A stretch of DNA of 64,000 nt from Opitutia bacterium. Its GTDB lineage: Bacteria > Verrucomicrobiota > Verrucomicrobiia > Opitutales > Opitutaceae. Positions 36,564 to 45,314 of the stretch are shown one piece after another. A model generated the notes under the pieces. The model did no database searches, was not told the DNA's origin, and saw nothing but the letters and a program-made list of their open reading frames with translations. The position numbers were made by a program, and so were the translations under genes. The stretch spans positions 1-64,000 of the forward strand of contig CANJCM010000006.1 in assembly GCA_947472765.1 (NCBI GenBank), written 5' to 3'. Each line of letters begins with the position of its first letter. Position 1 is the first letter of the stretch.

Positions 36564-37436
36564 GCCTCCACAACCGCGAACGCCGGCCGGAGGTTTCGGT
36601 TTTGCGACGGAGCGCGGAATCTTCGCGACGGATCACGGACGCACGCGACGAGTGAGAGCGGGCGGCGGATTTTTTATCCGCCGTTGACGCCAATACACCC
36701 CGCCCTTTGAGCACCCCGCTCGAGCCGGAACGATGCAGTGGAACGAAATCGGCGGGTGTGGGCACCCGCCCTCCATGGCAGGCGGATCGTTCAGACTTCC
36801 GTCCGCTCTCCCCTCCAAGAGCAATCCTTGGAGGGACGGTGCCCCGACCGTCCAAGGCTGCATTTCGTCGAGCTGAACGTCCACCAATCAGTGCAGGGCT
36901 GCTTCTCGTCGGCAGGCCTCTGTCCTCCATTTGAGGGTTAGCCTGAACGGGGTCAGATCGAGAATTGAGAATTTCGCCCCAACGTCGGGTAACGGACGGG
37001 TTGAGCGGAGTGCGGTTCGTGGTCGAGGTGAACGGGCCCTGGCCGCCGCAAACTCGTCCGTCGTTTCGAATCGGTCCCTCGCGAAGTGCCTCCGGATGAA
37101 AGGACGACGCCGAGTCGCAGGGCAGGCTCCGATCCCATTTGGACAGGATGAACAGGATGGGCAGGATGCCGGAGTGGTTCGTTTCCTGGATTCCTGGCTT
37201 CAGGCTCCCACCCCGGCTCGGGATCCTGCCGATCCAAGGTTCGGAAAACTCCGTGAGTGTCCGATTAGTGTCCGTTAGTGGTGCCAAAGCTTCGGAGAAT
37301 TTAACCACTCACTTTCACTAACGGGCTTACTCACTCTGGCGGGCAGGCCGGTACGCGTGGTGAGGACACCGCGCCTCCATGGTTTGGCCCGCGAAACCGC
37401 TTCCACTCGCTCACAGTCGCGGCCACGGAACGACGA
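36564..37436. repeat. Intergenic block of dispersed repeats
   Basis: No gene seen. Contains a CGGCGGAT-TTTTT-ATCCGCCG hairpin (36663-36683), the 181-bp repeat copy A (36719-36899), ACAGGATGAACAGGAT units (37141-37163) and GTGAGTGTCCGATTAGTG/CACTAACGGG units (37252-37325). The response regulator ends at its right edge. Confidence 0.65.
36719..36899 (+). repeat. 181-bp two-hairpin repeat, copy A
   Basis: Begins CTCGAGCCGGAACGATGCAG and ends near GAACGTCCACC plus AGTGCAGGGC. Hairpins: GGCGGGTG-TGGG-CACCCGCC (36751-36770) and GGACGGT/ACCGTCC (36834-36853). Confidence 0.8.
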
Positions 37437-38273
37437 CTACAGCGCCTGCTTCAAGAGCGCCGCGATTCGCTCGTGGAAGCCGCGGCTCAGGCGGAGCTTC
37501 GTGCCGTCGCGCAGGATCACGACATATTCTCCGGCGAACGAGGGGCTCAGCTTCTGCAGCCGATCAATGTTCACGATCGTCGAACGATGAATCCGCACGA
37601 ACTGCTTCGGATCGAGCCGCGCCTCCAGTCGAGCCATGGTGTCACGCATCAGGTGCGAGCGGCCGCCGACGTGAAATTTCATGTAGTCACCCTCGGCCTC
37701 GATCCAATCGATCTCGTTCACCTTGAGGAAAAAAATCTCGCCGGAGGACTTCACCATAATCCGATCCGCCGCCTTGTCCTCCACCGGCCCGCCCGGCGCG
37801 GTCCGCTGCAGGAAGTCGAGCAGCTGCACGAGCCGTGCATTCACGGTCTCGACCTGGCGCCGGCGCACCTCGTCCTTCGCCCGCTGCAGCGCGGCCGCGA
37901 AGCGCGCATCGTCGTAAGGCTTGAGCAGGTAATCGACCGCGTTGACCTCGAAGGCCCGCAGCGCGTGCTCGTCGTAGGCCGTGACGAACACCACGGCCGG
38001 CATCTCCCCGGGTCCAATGCGCTGCAGAACGTCGAAGCCGTCGCCCTCCGGCATCTGGAGATCGAGAAAGGCCACCTCGGGCCGCTCGCGGCGAATCAGC
38101 TCGACGGCCTCGTTCCCGCTGGCCGCCTCCCCCACGATCTCGATTCCTGCATCGCGCTCCAGCAGGAGCCGCAACCCGCGGCGGGCGGCCGGCTCGTCGT
38201 CGACAATCGCGACGCGAACGGGAGGGGAAGCGGGACCGCCCCCCGCGTGGGCCGAAAACCAGGGCATCATCAT
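37437..38273 (-). CDS. LytTR-family response regulator
   Basis: 278 residues. The receiver domain (about 20-135) has the acidic pocket IVDDE and phospho-acceptor D in VAFLDLQMPEGDGF; FVTAYDEHALRAFEVNAVDYLLKPYDD supplies the conserved Thr and Lys. A coiled linker leads to a C-terminal LytTR DNA-binding domain (FFLKVNEIDWIEAEGDYMKFHVGG, FVRIHRSTIVNIDRLQKL). The start overlaps the kinase stop by 4 bp. Targets are not evident from context. Confidence 0.93.
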   Translation of the reverse strand: MMMPWFSAHAGGGPASPPVRVAIVDDEPAARRGLRLLLERDAGIEIVGEAASGNEAVELIRRERPEVAFLDLQMPEGDGFDVLQRIGPGEMPAVVFVTAYDEHALRAFEVNAVDYLLKPYDDARFAAALQRAKDEVRRRQVETVNARLVQLLDFLQRTAPGGPVEDKAADRIMVKSSGEIFFLKVNEIDWIEAEGDYMKFHVGGRSHLMRDTMARLEARLDPKQFVRIHRSTIVNIDRLQKLSPSFAGEYVVILRDGTKLRLSRGFHERIAALLKQAL

Positions 38274-39361
38274 ACGCGGCAGGGCAGGATGATTTGCACC
38301 GTGACGCCGCGGCCGGGCTCGCTGCGAAGCAGCAACTGCCCGGCCGCGCCGTAGATTCGCGCAATGCGTTCGCGGGTGTTGCTGAGCCCGATCCCTTCGC
38401 GCGCCCGCTGTGCGCCGTCACCGAGGCCCGGTCCGTCGTCCCGCACTTCCAGATGAAGCCGTCCGCCCTCGACGCGACCGCTGACGTCCACGCGCCCGGG
38501 ACCGGACTTGCGCACCACGCCGTGGAGGATCGCATTCTCGACCAGCGGCTGGAGCAGGAGGTTCGGGATCTGCAACTCAAGGGCCTCGGGCGCGATGGAA
38601 ATCCCGACGTTGAGTCGATCGGAGAAGCGGACTTTTTGGATGTCGATGTAGCGTTCGAGGAAATCGATTTCCTCGCGGACCGTGATCTCGGGCGCGCGAT
38701 TGCGATCGAGCGACATCCGGAGGAGCGAGCTCAGCCGCGCAATCAACGTCACCGCCTCGTCGTTGCGCTGCTCCCGGACGAGGACCGAGATCGTGTTGAG
38801 CGTGTTGAAGAGAAAGTGCGGCCGCATCTGTTCGCGCAGCGCCTTGAGTTCCGTCTCGATCAGGCGGGCCTCGAGCTGGACCGACTTCAGCTCCTCGCTC
38901 TTGTAGCGCTGGTAAATCTCCAAGCCGTAGCCGAACGCGATCACCGCCCAATAGTAGGCCATGTCGATGATGTTGCGGCCGTAGAAGCTCGCGAGCGCCG
39001 TGGGCCAGAAGTCCCACTCCGCGTCGCCCTCGATCAACGCGAACGCCAGCATCCGGCCAAGGAAGTACGTCGCCATCACGACGAAGCTCATCCCGAGGTG
39101 AAACCCGACGCCCCCGGCCCAGCGGCCGCGGTTGAGTGGCATCTTTTTCCGCAGCTTGAGAATGAGCGGCGCCATCAGGGCCCACATCGCGGCGCGGCCA
39201 AACTGCGGGATCGCCACCTCGACGAAGTCCATCGAGCCCATCTTCATCCCGGCGCGGATGTTGAAATACACCTCCAGGGAGAGGACGAACCCCAGAAAGA
39301 TCCATCCGGCGACAATGGCGGAGAATCTCATCCAGCGTTTTTCCATGGCGCTGCGGTTCAT
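38270..39361 (-). CDS. LytS/YehU-type membrane sensor histidine kinase
   Basis: About 363 residues (start 39361; ATG 39346 also possible). Four or so N-terminal membrane segments (about 8-150) are followed by the His_kinase domain with H in REQMRPHFLFNTLNTISVLV. The HATPase region has LLLQPLVENAILHGVVRKSG and RDDGPGLGDG. It phosphorylates the LytTR regulator downstream. No separate ligand-binding domain is present, so the membrane region probably senses the signal. Confidence 0.92.
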   Translation of the reverse strand: MNRSAMEKRWMRFSAIVAGWIFLGFVLSLEVYFNIRAGMKMGSMDFVEVAIPQFGRAAMWALMAPLILKLRKKMPLNRGRWAGGVGFHLGMSFVVMATYFLGRMLAFALIEGDAEWDFWPTALASFYGRNIIDMAYYWAVIAFGYGLEIYQRYKSEELKSVQLEARLIETELKALREQMRPHFLFNTLNTISVLVREQRNDEAVTLIARLSSLLRMSLDRNRAPEITVREEIDFLERYIDIQKVRFSDRLNVGISIAPEALELQIPNLLLQPLVENAILHGVVRKSGPGRVDVSGRVEGGRLHLEVRDDGPGLGDGAQRAREGIGLSNTRERIARIYGAAGQLLLRSEPGRGVTVQIILPCRV

Positions 39362-39433
39362 TTGCCGGTCCGCCACGGGACTCAAGCGGATAACGCCAGG
39401 CTGCGACGAACCGACGGAAATCCGCGACGAATG

Positions 39434-39491
39434 GGGTTTGCGCGGTGCGCAAACCCGAGTGGTTCTGACTTCGGGCGACGTACCCGTCGCC
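39434..39491 (+). repeat. Paired-hairpin palindromic element upstream of the histidine kinase
   Basis: 39434-39456: 10-bp stem GGGTTTGCGC, loop GGT, followed by the family spacer GAGT. A second hairpin, GGCGACG-TACC-CGTCGCC, lies at 39474-39491. The flanking CGAATGGGG matches CGATGGGG beside the thi copies. Confidence 0.75.
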
Positions 39492-39582
39492 AAATTTTGT
39501 CGTAGGGCCGGCGCTCGCCGCCGGGCCTCTTTCCCATCCGCCACGAAACCCGACCTCCCAAACCTTGCACGTCACATAGTAC

Positions 39583-39706
39583 TTGGATTCCGAAGTTGCC
39601 TTCGTAGCCCGCTACGTGAGCAGCGGGACGGCTTGAGGCGAAGCGATCAAGAAGTCCCTGACCTCACGGACAGGGCCACGCCAATCCGTTTAACTTCGGA
39701 ATCCAG
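39583..39706 (+). mobile_element. 124-bp MITE-like element, copy 3
   Basis: Begins TTGGATTCCGAAGTT and ends AACTTCGGAATCCAG: 13-14 bp perfect terminal inverted repeats. They continue outward with few mismatches to 39557 and 39732 (CCCAAACCTTGCACGTCAC against CCCAAGCCTTGCACGTCAC read from the right), giving arms of about 40 bp. Internal hairpins as in copies 1 and 2. Confidence 0.82.
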
Positions 39707-39748
39707 GTAATACGTGACGTGCAAGGCTTGGGGGCCGAGCGTACCGCT

Positions 39749-40744
39749 TTAGGCGGCGGGCTGGCCTGGGCCGAAGCGGGCGGGGGCGTAGATCGGATCG
39801 AAAGGGCGGCCGTGGGACAAATGTTCCGCCCAAGCGCGGGCGAGCGTCGGCGCAAAGAGTGCGCCTTTGGCTCCGAGCCCATTGATGAGGCCGCCTTGCG
39901 ATCGAGCCGGATCCAAGCCGGAAACCGGCAGCTTGTCCGGCAGGTGCACTCGCACGCCGGCCCAATGCGACGCGACGACAAACGGCCGCCGCAGGAGTCT
40001 TTGCGCCGCCGCTTCGAGTCCGGCCCGGCCCGCGGGCGTCGGTTCAGCATCCACGATCCCGGGTTCGTGGGTCGCGCCCACCCAGGCCCGGCTCCCCGGC
40101 ATCGGCACCACCCAATTTCCGTCGTTCAAGACGACGTCGGGAGCGAGACCATCGACCTCGATCTGAAGCGTCTCACCTTTCGACCAGCGCCACGGTAAAC
40201 CGAGCACGCCTTCCCGAGCCGGGGGCAACCCGCGACAATCGATTACCCACCCTGCTGCGGCAGCCGCGGCAGCCGGCGAGATTTGCTCCGCCCGCCAACG
40301 ACCCTGCGCCTGCCAGCGCGCGCGACCGGCGTCGATGAGCGCCGGCAGATCAACCTGGGCGGCGCCTTCGATCCATATTCCGTCACTGTCCGCGGCGCCC
40401 AGATACGGCGCGAGTTCGCCGCGGTCCCGTTTCTCCGCCGCGACCCGCCGCTCGCGCTCGTCCACGAGCAGGCGATGCACGCGCAAATCGCGCCACACTG
40501 AGACTCCGCAGGCCGCGCCGAAATCCCGATACGCCGTTCGCGCGATCGGCAGCAGCGCCTCGACCCCGGCTGTCTTCACGAGGCGTCGACCCGTGATCGG
40601 GTTGATCAGTCCCGCTGCCACGCGACTCGCCGTTCCCTTCGGGCCCGCGTCGGCGATCGTGAACGGAATCTCCGCGCGCTCGAGCTCCCAACCCAGCATC
40701 GTGCCCGCGAGTCCCTGGCCGAGGATCAGGACGTCGGGCTTCAT
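39749..40744 (-). CDS. FAD-dependent oxidoreductase (DAO/glycine oxidase fold)
   Basis: 331 residues. The dinucleotide motif [26 protein letters not shown] lies at the N-terminus, followed by [40 protein letters not shown] and [15 protein letters not shown] sit in the middle, and the C-terminal FAD loop is [19 protein letters not shown]. Related to amino-acid oxidases and to the oxidase half of MnmC. ThiO is a possible reading, but the window already has thiH and the gene is far from the thi operon. Substrate unknown. Confidence 0.8.
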   Translation of the reverse strand: MKPDVLILGQGLAGTMLGWELERAEIPFTIADAGPKGTASRVAAGLINPITGRRLVKTAGVEALLPIARTAYRDFGAACGVSVWRDLRVHRLLVDERERRVAAEKRDRGELAPYLGAADSDGIWIEGAAQVDLPALIDAGRARWQAQGRWRAEQISPAAAAAAAGWVIDCRGLPPAREGVLGLPWRWSKGETLQIEVDGLAPDVVLNDGNWVVPMPGSRAWVGATHEPGIVDAEPTPAGRAGLEAAAQRLLRRPFVVASHWAGVRVHLPDKLPVSGLDPARSQGGLINGLGAKGALFAPTLARAWAEHLSHGRPFDPIYAPARFGPGQPAA

Positions 40745-40751
40745 GCGCGGC

Positions 40752-40812
40752 GGGGGCGTGGACGAGCCCCGCCCCTACGGCTTGCTTGCAGGGGCGTGCC
40801 TTGTGCGCGCCC
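40752..40812. repeat. Nested palindrome with complementary loops, copy 3
   Basis: GGGCGTGG-ACGAG arm and a second arm GGGGCGTGCCTTGTGCGCGCCC-type (loop partly decayed), in the spacer 40745-40855. Confidence 0.7.
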
Positions 40813-40855
40813 GGCCTGTCGTATCATGGCGCGATTCACCGGCGCCGGAGCCAGA

Positions 40856-41590
40856 CTACTTCCCGCCCGCGGCGGCAAGTGCGGCCCCGACGATGCCGGC
40901 CTGGTTGAGAAATTTCGCCGGCACCAACTTCGCCCGCGGCTTGATGAACTTGAAAAACTTCCGGTGCTTCGCGCTCACGCCACCGCCCACGATGATCAAC
41001 TCGGGCCACATGCTTTGCTCGAGAATCGCCACGTACTCGCGCAGGCGCTCGCCCCACTCTTCCCATGAGAGCTCGTCCTCCTCGCGGACCGAGGCGGCGA
41101 CGTGCTTCTCGATCGACTTCCCTTTCCACGGCAGATGGCCGAGTTCCATCGGCACCACCGTGCCGTGATACGCGAGCGCCGACCCCACACCCGTGCCGAG
41201 CGTGAGGAGCAGCGCCTTGCCCATGAAACCGCGGCCCGCACCGAAACGCATCTCCGCCTCAGCCGCCGCCGCCGCATCGTTGACGAGCGTGACCGGACAA
41301 CCCGTGGCCTTCGAGAACAGCCGCCCGCCGTCGCAGCCGATGAAGCGCGGATGCAGGTTGGCCGAGGTCAGGATTCGCGTTCCATAAATCACCCCAGGGA
41401 AACCGACACCGATCGGTCCGCGCCACTTGAAGTGCGCGACCATCTCGGCCAGCGCCCTGCCCATCTGGACCGGCGAGAGCGGCTCCGGGGTCGCAATGCG
41501 CAGCCGTTCCGCGAGCAAACGACCGGTCGTGGTTTCCACCGGGGCGCCCTTCAGCGCCGACCCGCCAATATCAACTCCAAGGACTTTCAT
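40856..41590 (-). CDS. ppgK: Polyphosphate glucokinase (ROK family)
   Basis: Phosphorylates glucose using polyphosphate and/or ATP. The 244 residues include [21 protein letters not shown] at the N-terminus, typical of [31 protein letters not shown] with the catalytic aspartate, [14 protein letters not shown], and the C-terminal [16 protein letters not shown]. The zinc-binding cysteine cluster of other ROK kinases is absent, as usual in PPGK. Confidence 0.9.
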   Translation of the reverse strand: MKVLGVDIGGSALKGAPVETTTGRLLAERLRIATPEPLSPVQMGRALAEMVAHFKWRGPIGVGFPGVIYGTRILTSANLHPRFIGCDGGRLFSKATGCPVTLVNDAAAAAEAEMRFGAGRGFMGKALLLTLGTGVGSALAYHGTVVPMELGHLPWKGKSIEKHVAASVREEDELSWEEWGERLREYVAILEQSMWPELIIVGGGVSAKHRKFFKFIKPRAKLVPAKFLNQAGIVGAALAAAGGK

Positions 41591-41620
41591 GCGTCGTGAA
41601 ACTTGTGCGCCAGGCGACGC

Positions 41621-42094
41621 TTATTCGTGGCTGCAGCCTTCCGCTCCGTGCGCGTGGCCGTGGCTCAACTCCTCGGCGGTCGCCTCGCGGGCGGAAACGA
41701 TTTCGACGTCGAACGTGAGATCGACGCCGGCGAGCGGCGGATTTCCGTCGAGCAGAACTTCGTCGCCCTCAATCGCCGCAATCGTGACGACGGGCGAGAA
41801 TCGATCCGCGCCGGTCTGAAACTGATCGCCCACCTGCAGCTCCCCCTCGATCGGCAGGAGGTTGCGCTTCACGCGATGAACCTGGTCGGGATCATGTTCG
41901 CCGTAGGCCCGCGCCGCCGGCACCTGCACCCGGGTCTTCGCGCCCGCGGCGGTGCCGCGCAACTGGGCGTCGAGTCCCTCGATGATCTGTCCGCCACCCT
42001 CGAGATACGTGATCGGATCTCCGCCCGCGGAGCTGTCGAGCACGCGACCGCTGGGATCACGCAAGGTGTAGTGGAAAGTGACGACGCGCGGCAT
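41621..42094 (-). CDS. slyD: SlyD-type FKBP peptidyl-prolyl isomerase
   Basis: 157 residues: VVTFHYTLRDPSGRVLDSSAGGDPITYLEGGGQIIEGLD is the FKBP start. The chaperone insert-in-flap follows (VPAARAYGEHDPDQVHRVKRNLL to VTIAAIEGDEVLLDGNPPLAG), and ends with LTFDVEIVSAREATAEEL. The His/Cys tail (HGHAHGAEGCSHE) is a metal-binding remnant as in SlyD. It lies 30 bp downstream of no gene start and upstream of ppgK, so both may be co-transcribed. Confidence 0.92.
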   Translation of the reverse strand: MPRVVTFHYTLRDPSGRVLDSSAGGDPITYLEGGGQIIEGLDAQLRGTAAGAKTRVQVPAARAYGEHDPDQVHRVKRNLLPIEGELQVGDQFQTGADRFSPVVTIAAIEGDEVLLDGNPPLAGVDLTFDVEIVSAREATAEELSHGHAHGAEGCSHE

Positions 42095-42172
42095 GGGCGG
42101 GAAGTAACAGGGACCGGACGGACTCGTGGCAAGTCCGGTCCTCCATCACAGGACAGGTGCTCGTTAGCTTCA

Positions 42173-42234
42173 CAGGGGCGCGGCTCGTCCGCGCCCAAGG
42201 CAACCCATTCGGGCGCGCACGAGGCACGCCCCTA
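42173..42234. repeat. Nested palindrome with complementary loops, copy 4 (inverted)
   Basis: GGGGCGCGG-CTCGT-CCGCGCCC arm then GGGCGCGC-ACGAG-GCACGCCC arm, opposite in order to copy 1. The only recognisable content of the spacer 42095-42276. Confidence 0.75.
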
Positions 42235-42276
42235 CACCGTTGGGTGTTGTTGAAACCTTACCGCGCGATCCTGACC

Positions 42277-44877
42277 TCACGTCTCCTGCCGGAGCACCTC
42301 GAGCGGTGGGTGCGTGGCGATACCGCGATTAGCGAGCAGGCCCGTCACGAGTGTGACCGCACAAACCGACACCACCCCCACGAGCAGGACCACGGGGGAA
42401 GCCGACGGCGAAATCCGGAAGACAAATTGCGCGAGCAGCCCGTTGGCGATTACGGCCAGCCCGCCGCCGACGACCGAGGCGAGCACGCCCAGAATCGCGT
42501 ACTCCACCATCTGGATTTGCAGGAGCTGCCGGCGGCTCGCTCCGAGGGTGCGCAGGAGGACCGTTTCGCGGATGCGCTGGAATCGCCCGGTCATCACGGC
42601 ACCGGCGAGCACGATCACACCCGTGACGACCGTGAAGAGGGCCATGAACTGAATCACGAACGCCACCTTGGAGAAAATGCCGTCGACGGTCTGCATCACG
42701 AGGGCGAGATCGATCGCGGTGATACTGGGGTAGGCATCGACCACGGCGCGTTGGAGCGCGGCCGAAGCCTCGGTGGTCGTCGCCCGCACGGCCGCGACGT
42801 GGAATTTCGGCGCCGCCTCGATCACGCCCTCGGGAAAGAGCACGAAGAAGTTCGGCTCAAGCCGGCGCCACTCGACGGTCCGAACGCTCGTGACCCGTGT
42901 CCGGATCGGGACGCCCTGCACATCCCACTCGATCTCGTCGCCGAGATTCAGACCCATCTCGTTGAAAAGTCCCTGCTCGACCGAAATCGGCACCACCGCG
43001 GTCCCCGGAACCACTCGTCCCGTGAACTCGCCCTGCACGACTTTCTCCGAACCTTCGAGCCGGCCGCGATAGGTGGAGCGGTATTCGCGTCGCAGCGTCC
43101 AGCCCGCGATTCGCCCATCCCGGCGGGGATCGCCGTCCGACCGCGGGCCCTCGGAATCGACCGCGGCGGTGCGGAGCAAATCCTCCACCTTCCGGCCGCG
43201 GACCGAAGCGATGCGCATCGTCACAATCGGCGCGTGGACCAGCACCGGAGAGCCCTTCGCGGCACTCAACTTCGTCAGTCCGTCGAGCTGATCGTCCTGA
43301 ATGTCGAAGAAGAGCAGGTTCGGGCGATCCTTGCCGCTGGTGAGCGCGATTTCGCCGAGCAGCGTGGTGCGCGTGAGAAAGAGCGTCAGCATCAGGAAGG
43401 TGCCGAGGCCGAGCGAAACCAGCAGGAGGACGGTGCGATTGTTGGGCCGGTGCAGGTTCGCCACACCCTGGCGCACGACATACGGCAGCCGTCCCGGCGA
43501 CCAGCGCCCGGAACGCCGCGAACTCAGCCGCCGCGCGCCGGCCGACACCAACCGCGCCAGTCCGGCCAGCACGAGGAAGCCCACGATCAGCGCGAGGGCA
43601 AAGCCGACGCCGTCGCGCAAACGGGCCGTCTGCCAGATGGAAAAGCCGAAGACCGCCACGACGATGAAGACCCCGATGGCGATGCGCCACGGATCGGTCG
43701 CCGGCGCCGCCTCGGCATACGCCGACCGCAACGCCACGAGAGGCGACACCCGGCGCACCGCCAGGAGCGGCAGCATCGTAAACAGCAGGCAGATGACCAG
43801 GCCCGCCACCATCCCGCCAATCACGGCGGGCCAGGCGATGAAGAACTCGACGTTGATCGGCAGGACATCCTTCAGGAACGGCGGCAGCGAAAACTGCACC
43901 GCGAGCCCGAGGGCCGCGCCGAGGATCGCCCCGAGCACGCCGAGGGCGAGTCCCTGCACGAGATAGACCGCGAAGCCCTGCCACGCGGACGCGCCGAGGC
44001 AGCGCAGCACCGCCACCGTCGTGATCTTCTGCTGCACATAGACGTGAATCGCGCTCGCGATGCCGATCGCGCCGAGGAAAAGCGCGATGAAGCCGACCAG
44101 CGTCAGAAATCCCTGGATATTCTCGAGGGCCCGCCCGAGTTCCCGTTTGCGCTCGGCGACGGTGTCGTAGCCCATCCGCTCGGCGCGAAACTGGCGGCGC
44201 ATGTCCGCCTCGACCGCCTCGGGCGCGTGCGCCGGCGGCAGCTCCAGCATCGTGCGGTAGCGCATGAGCACGTTCTTCGCCGCGAGGCCGGCGGCCTCGA
44301 GGGTCGCGCGGGGAACGAAGACCCGGGGAGCGACGGTGGCGCTGATGGCGGAGGACTCGCCCGGGATTTTTTGCAACGCGCCGACGACGCGGTACTGCGT
44401 TTCACCCAGCTTCACCATTTCGCCGACCTTGGTGTTGTACTGGCGCAACAACGTCTCCTCGACGACGGCCACTTCGCCGCCGGCGCGAAGCTGCGCGACC
44501 GCGGTGGGCGGGTCCGTCACGAACTCGCCGAAAAACGGAAACTCTCCTTCGAGGCCGCGGACATTGACGAGCCGCGTCTGGCCCGGGGCGCCGGGGAAAA
44601 CCGCCATCGACGAGAAACTGATCTCGCGGGCCATCTTCCCGCCGAGCGCGCCGAGATAGCGCTGCGCGTCGGCACTCGGCGGCTGCCGGCCCGTGACGAT
44701 CAAATCCGCGCCGAGCAACTCCTTCGCCTGTCCGTCGATCGCACGCTCGAGGTTGGTGCCGAGCGACCCGATCGCCACGAGCGCGGCGATGCCGAGCACG
44801 ACAGAAAACGAGAACAGCACCAGCCGCCGGCGCGAGGCCCGGGAATCCCGCCACGCCATTTTCAGGATGAAGCTCAT
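42277..44877 (-). CDS. ybbP: YbbP-type large FtsX-family permease
   Basis: 866 residues from ATG 44877. Two FtsX repeats each have an extracytoplasmic loop and a set of helices (about 260-370 and 730-860), plus central helices near 400-480. Family features include KMAWRDSRASRRRLVLFSFSVVLGIAALVAIGSLG at the N-terminus, GIASAIHVYVQQKITTVAVLRCLGAS and FQRIRETVLLRTLGASRRQLLQIQ. With the ATPase at 45315 and the divergent TesA-like esterase it reproduces the E. coli ybbP-ybbA-tesA locus. Confidence 0.88.
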   Translation of the reverse strand: MSFILKMAWRDSRASRRRLVLFSFSVVLGIAALVAIGSLGTNLERAIDGQAKELLGADLIVTGRQPPSADAQRYLGALGGKMAREISFSSMAVFPGAPGQTRLVNVRGLEGEFPFFGEFVTDPPTAVAQLRAGGEVAVVEETLLRQYNTKVGEMVKLGETQYRVVGALQKIPGESSAISATVAPRVFVPRATLEAAGLAAKNVLMRYRTMLELPPAHAPEAVEADMRRQFRAERMGYDTVAERKRELGRALENIQGFLTLVGFIALFLGAIGIASAIHVYVQQKITTVAVLRCLGASAWQGFAVYLVQGLALGVLGAILGAALGLAVQFSLPPFLKDVLPINVEFFIAWPAVIGGMVAGLVICLLFTMLPLLAVRRVSPLVALRSAYAEAAPATDPWRIAIGVFIVVAVFGFSIWQTARLRDGVGFALALIVGFLVLAGLARLVSAGARRLSSRRSGRWSPGRLPYVVRQGVANLHRPNNRTVLLLVSLGLGTFLMLTLFLTRTTLLGEIALTSGKDRPNLLFFDIQDDQLDGLTKLSAAKGSPVLVHAPIVTMRIASVRGRKVEDLLRTAAVDSEGPRSDGDPRRDGRIAGWTLRREYRSTYRGRLEGSEKVVQGEFTGRVVPGTAVVPISVEQGLFNEMGLNLGDEIEWDVQGVPIRTRVTSVRTVEWRRLEPNFFVLFPEGVIEAAPKFHVAAVRATTTEASAALQRAVVDAYPSITAIDLALVMQTVDGIFSKVAFVIQFMALFTVVTGVIVLAGAVMTGRFQRIRETVLLRTLGASRRQLLQIQMVEYAILGVLASVVGGGLAVIANGLLAQFVFRISPSASPVVLLVGVVSVCAVTLVTGLLANRGIATHPPLEVLRQET

Positions 44878-44910
44878 TTTGGGCCCACGAAACACACGAA
44901 GGTCACGAAA

Positions 44911-45288
44911 TCAGAGAACGAATCGCTCCCACTCGAGCTTGGGCGCGTGCCCAAAATTTACTAGCAGCCCCAGCCTGAACTGCGTCGCGTGAAGATAGTT
45001 CAGGAGCTGAGCCCGGTGTTCATCCGCCAGATGGGACACCGCTTTCAATTCGACAATCACCTTACCGAAACAAACGAAGTCGGCGACGAAGACCTGCTTC
45101 AAAGGCCGGCCTTTGTATTCGAGATGAAGCACCTTCTGGCTCTCAAACGGTATACCCTGAGTTTCAAATTCGATGCCCAGGCACTCGTGGAATACCGACT
45201 CGAGAAAGCCGCAGCCCTTCTCCTTATAAACCTCAAAGCACGCGCCCATGATGCGATATGACTCGTCGCGATAAACCAGCTCGGGCAT
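44911..45288 (-). CDS. GxxExxY protein
   Basis: 125 residues of the GxxExxY family (function unknown, endonuclease-like fold suspected): MGACFEVYKEKGCGFLESVFHECLGIEFETQGIPFESQKVL then FVADFVCFGKVIVELKAVSHLADEHRAQLLNYLHATQFRLGLLVNFG. The first motif is GCGFLESVF, a slightly altered GxGxxExxY. It sits between the ATPase and permease of the Ybb system on the same strand. Local GC is clearly lower than in its neighbours, suggesting a late insertion. Confidence 0.88.
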   Translation of the reverse strand: MPELVYRDESYRIMGACFEVYKEKGCGFLESVFHECLGIEFETQGIPFESQKVLHLEYKGRPLKQVFVADFVCFGKVIVELKAVSHLADEHRAQLLNYLHATQFRLGLLVNFGHAPKLEWERFVL

Positions 45289-45314
45289 TGGGATGGGGTC
45301 CGGTTTTGGTGCCT

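Larger units (their letters stand above)
39362..39748. repeat. Spacer upstream of the kinase, filled with structured repeats
   Basis: No gene seen. Holds a paired-hairpin element (39434-39491), a half TGTAGGGCC-type palindrome (about 39502-39528) and the 124-bp element copy 3 with extended inverted repeats (39557-39732). Confidence 0.7.

Noticed and set aside
39749-40744. FAD oxidoreductase as ThiO
   Set aside because: The thiamine operon already contains thiH, the alternative to ThiO, and the gene lies 35 kb away among unrelated genes.
42157-44964. A 935-codon plus-strand open frame
   Set aside because: Antisense to the well-supported YbbP permease. It is His/Arg/Asp-rich without domain patterns, typical of the complement of GC-rich coding DNA.
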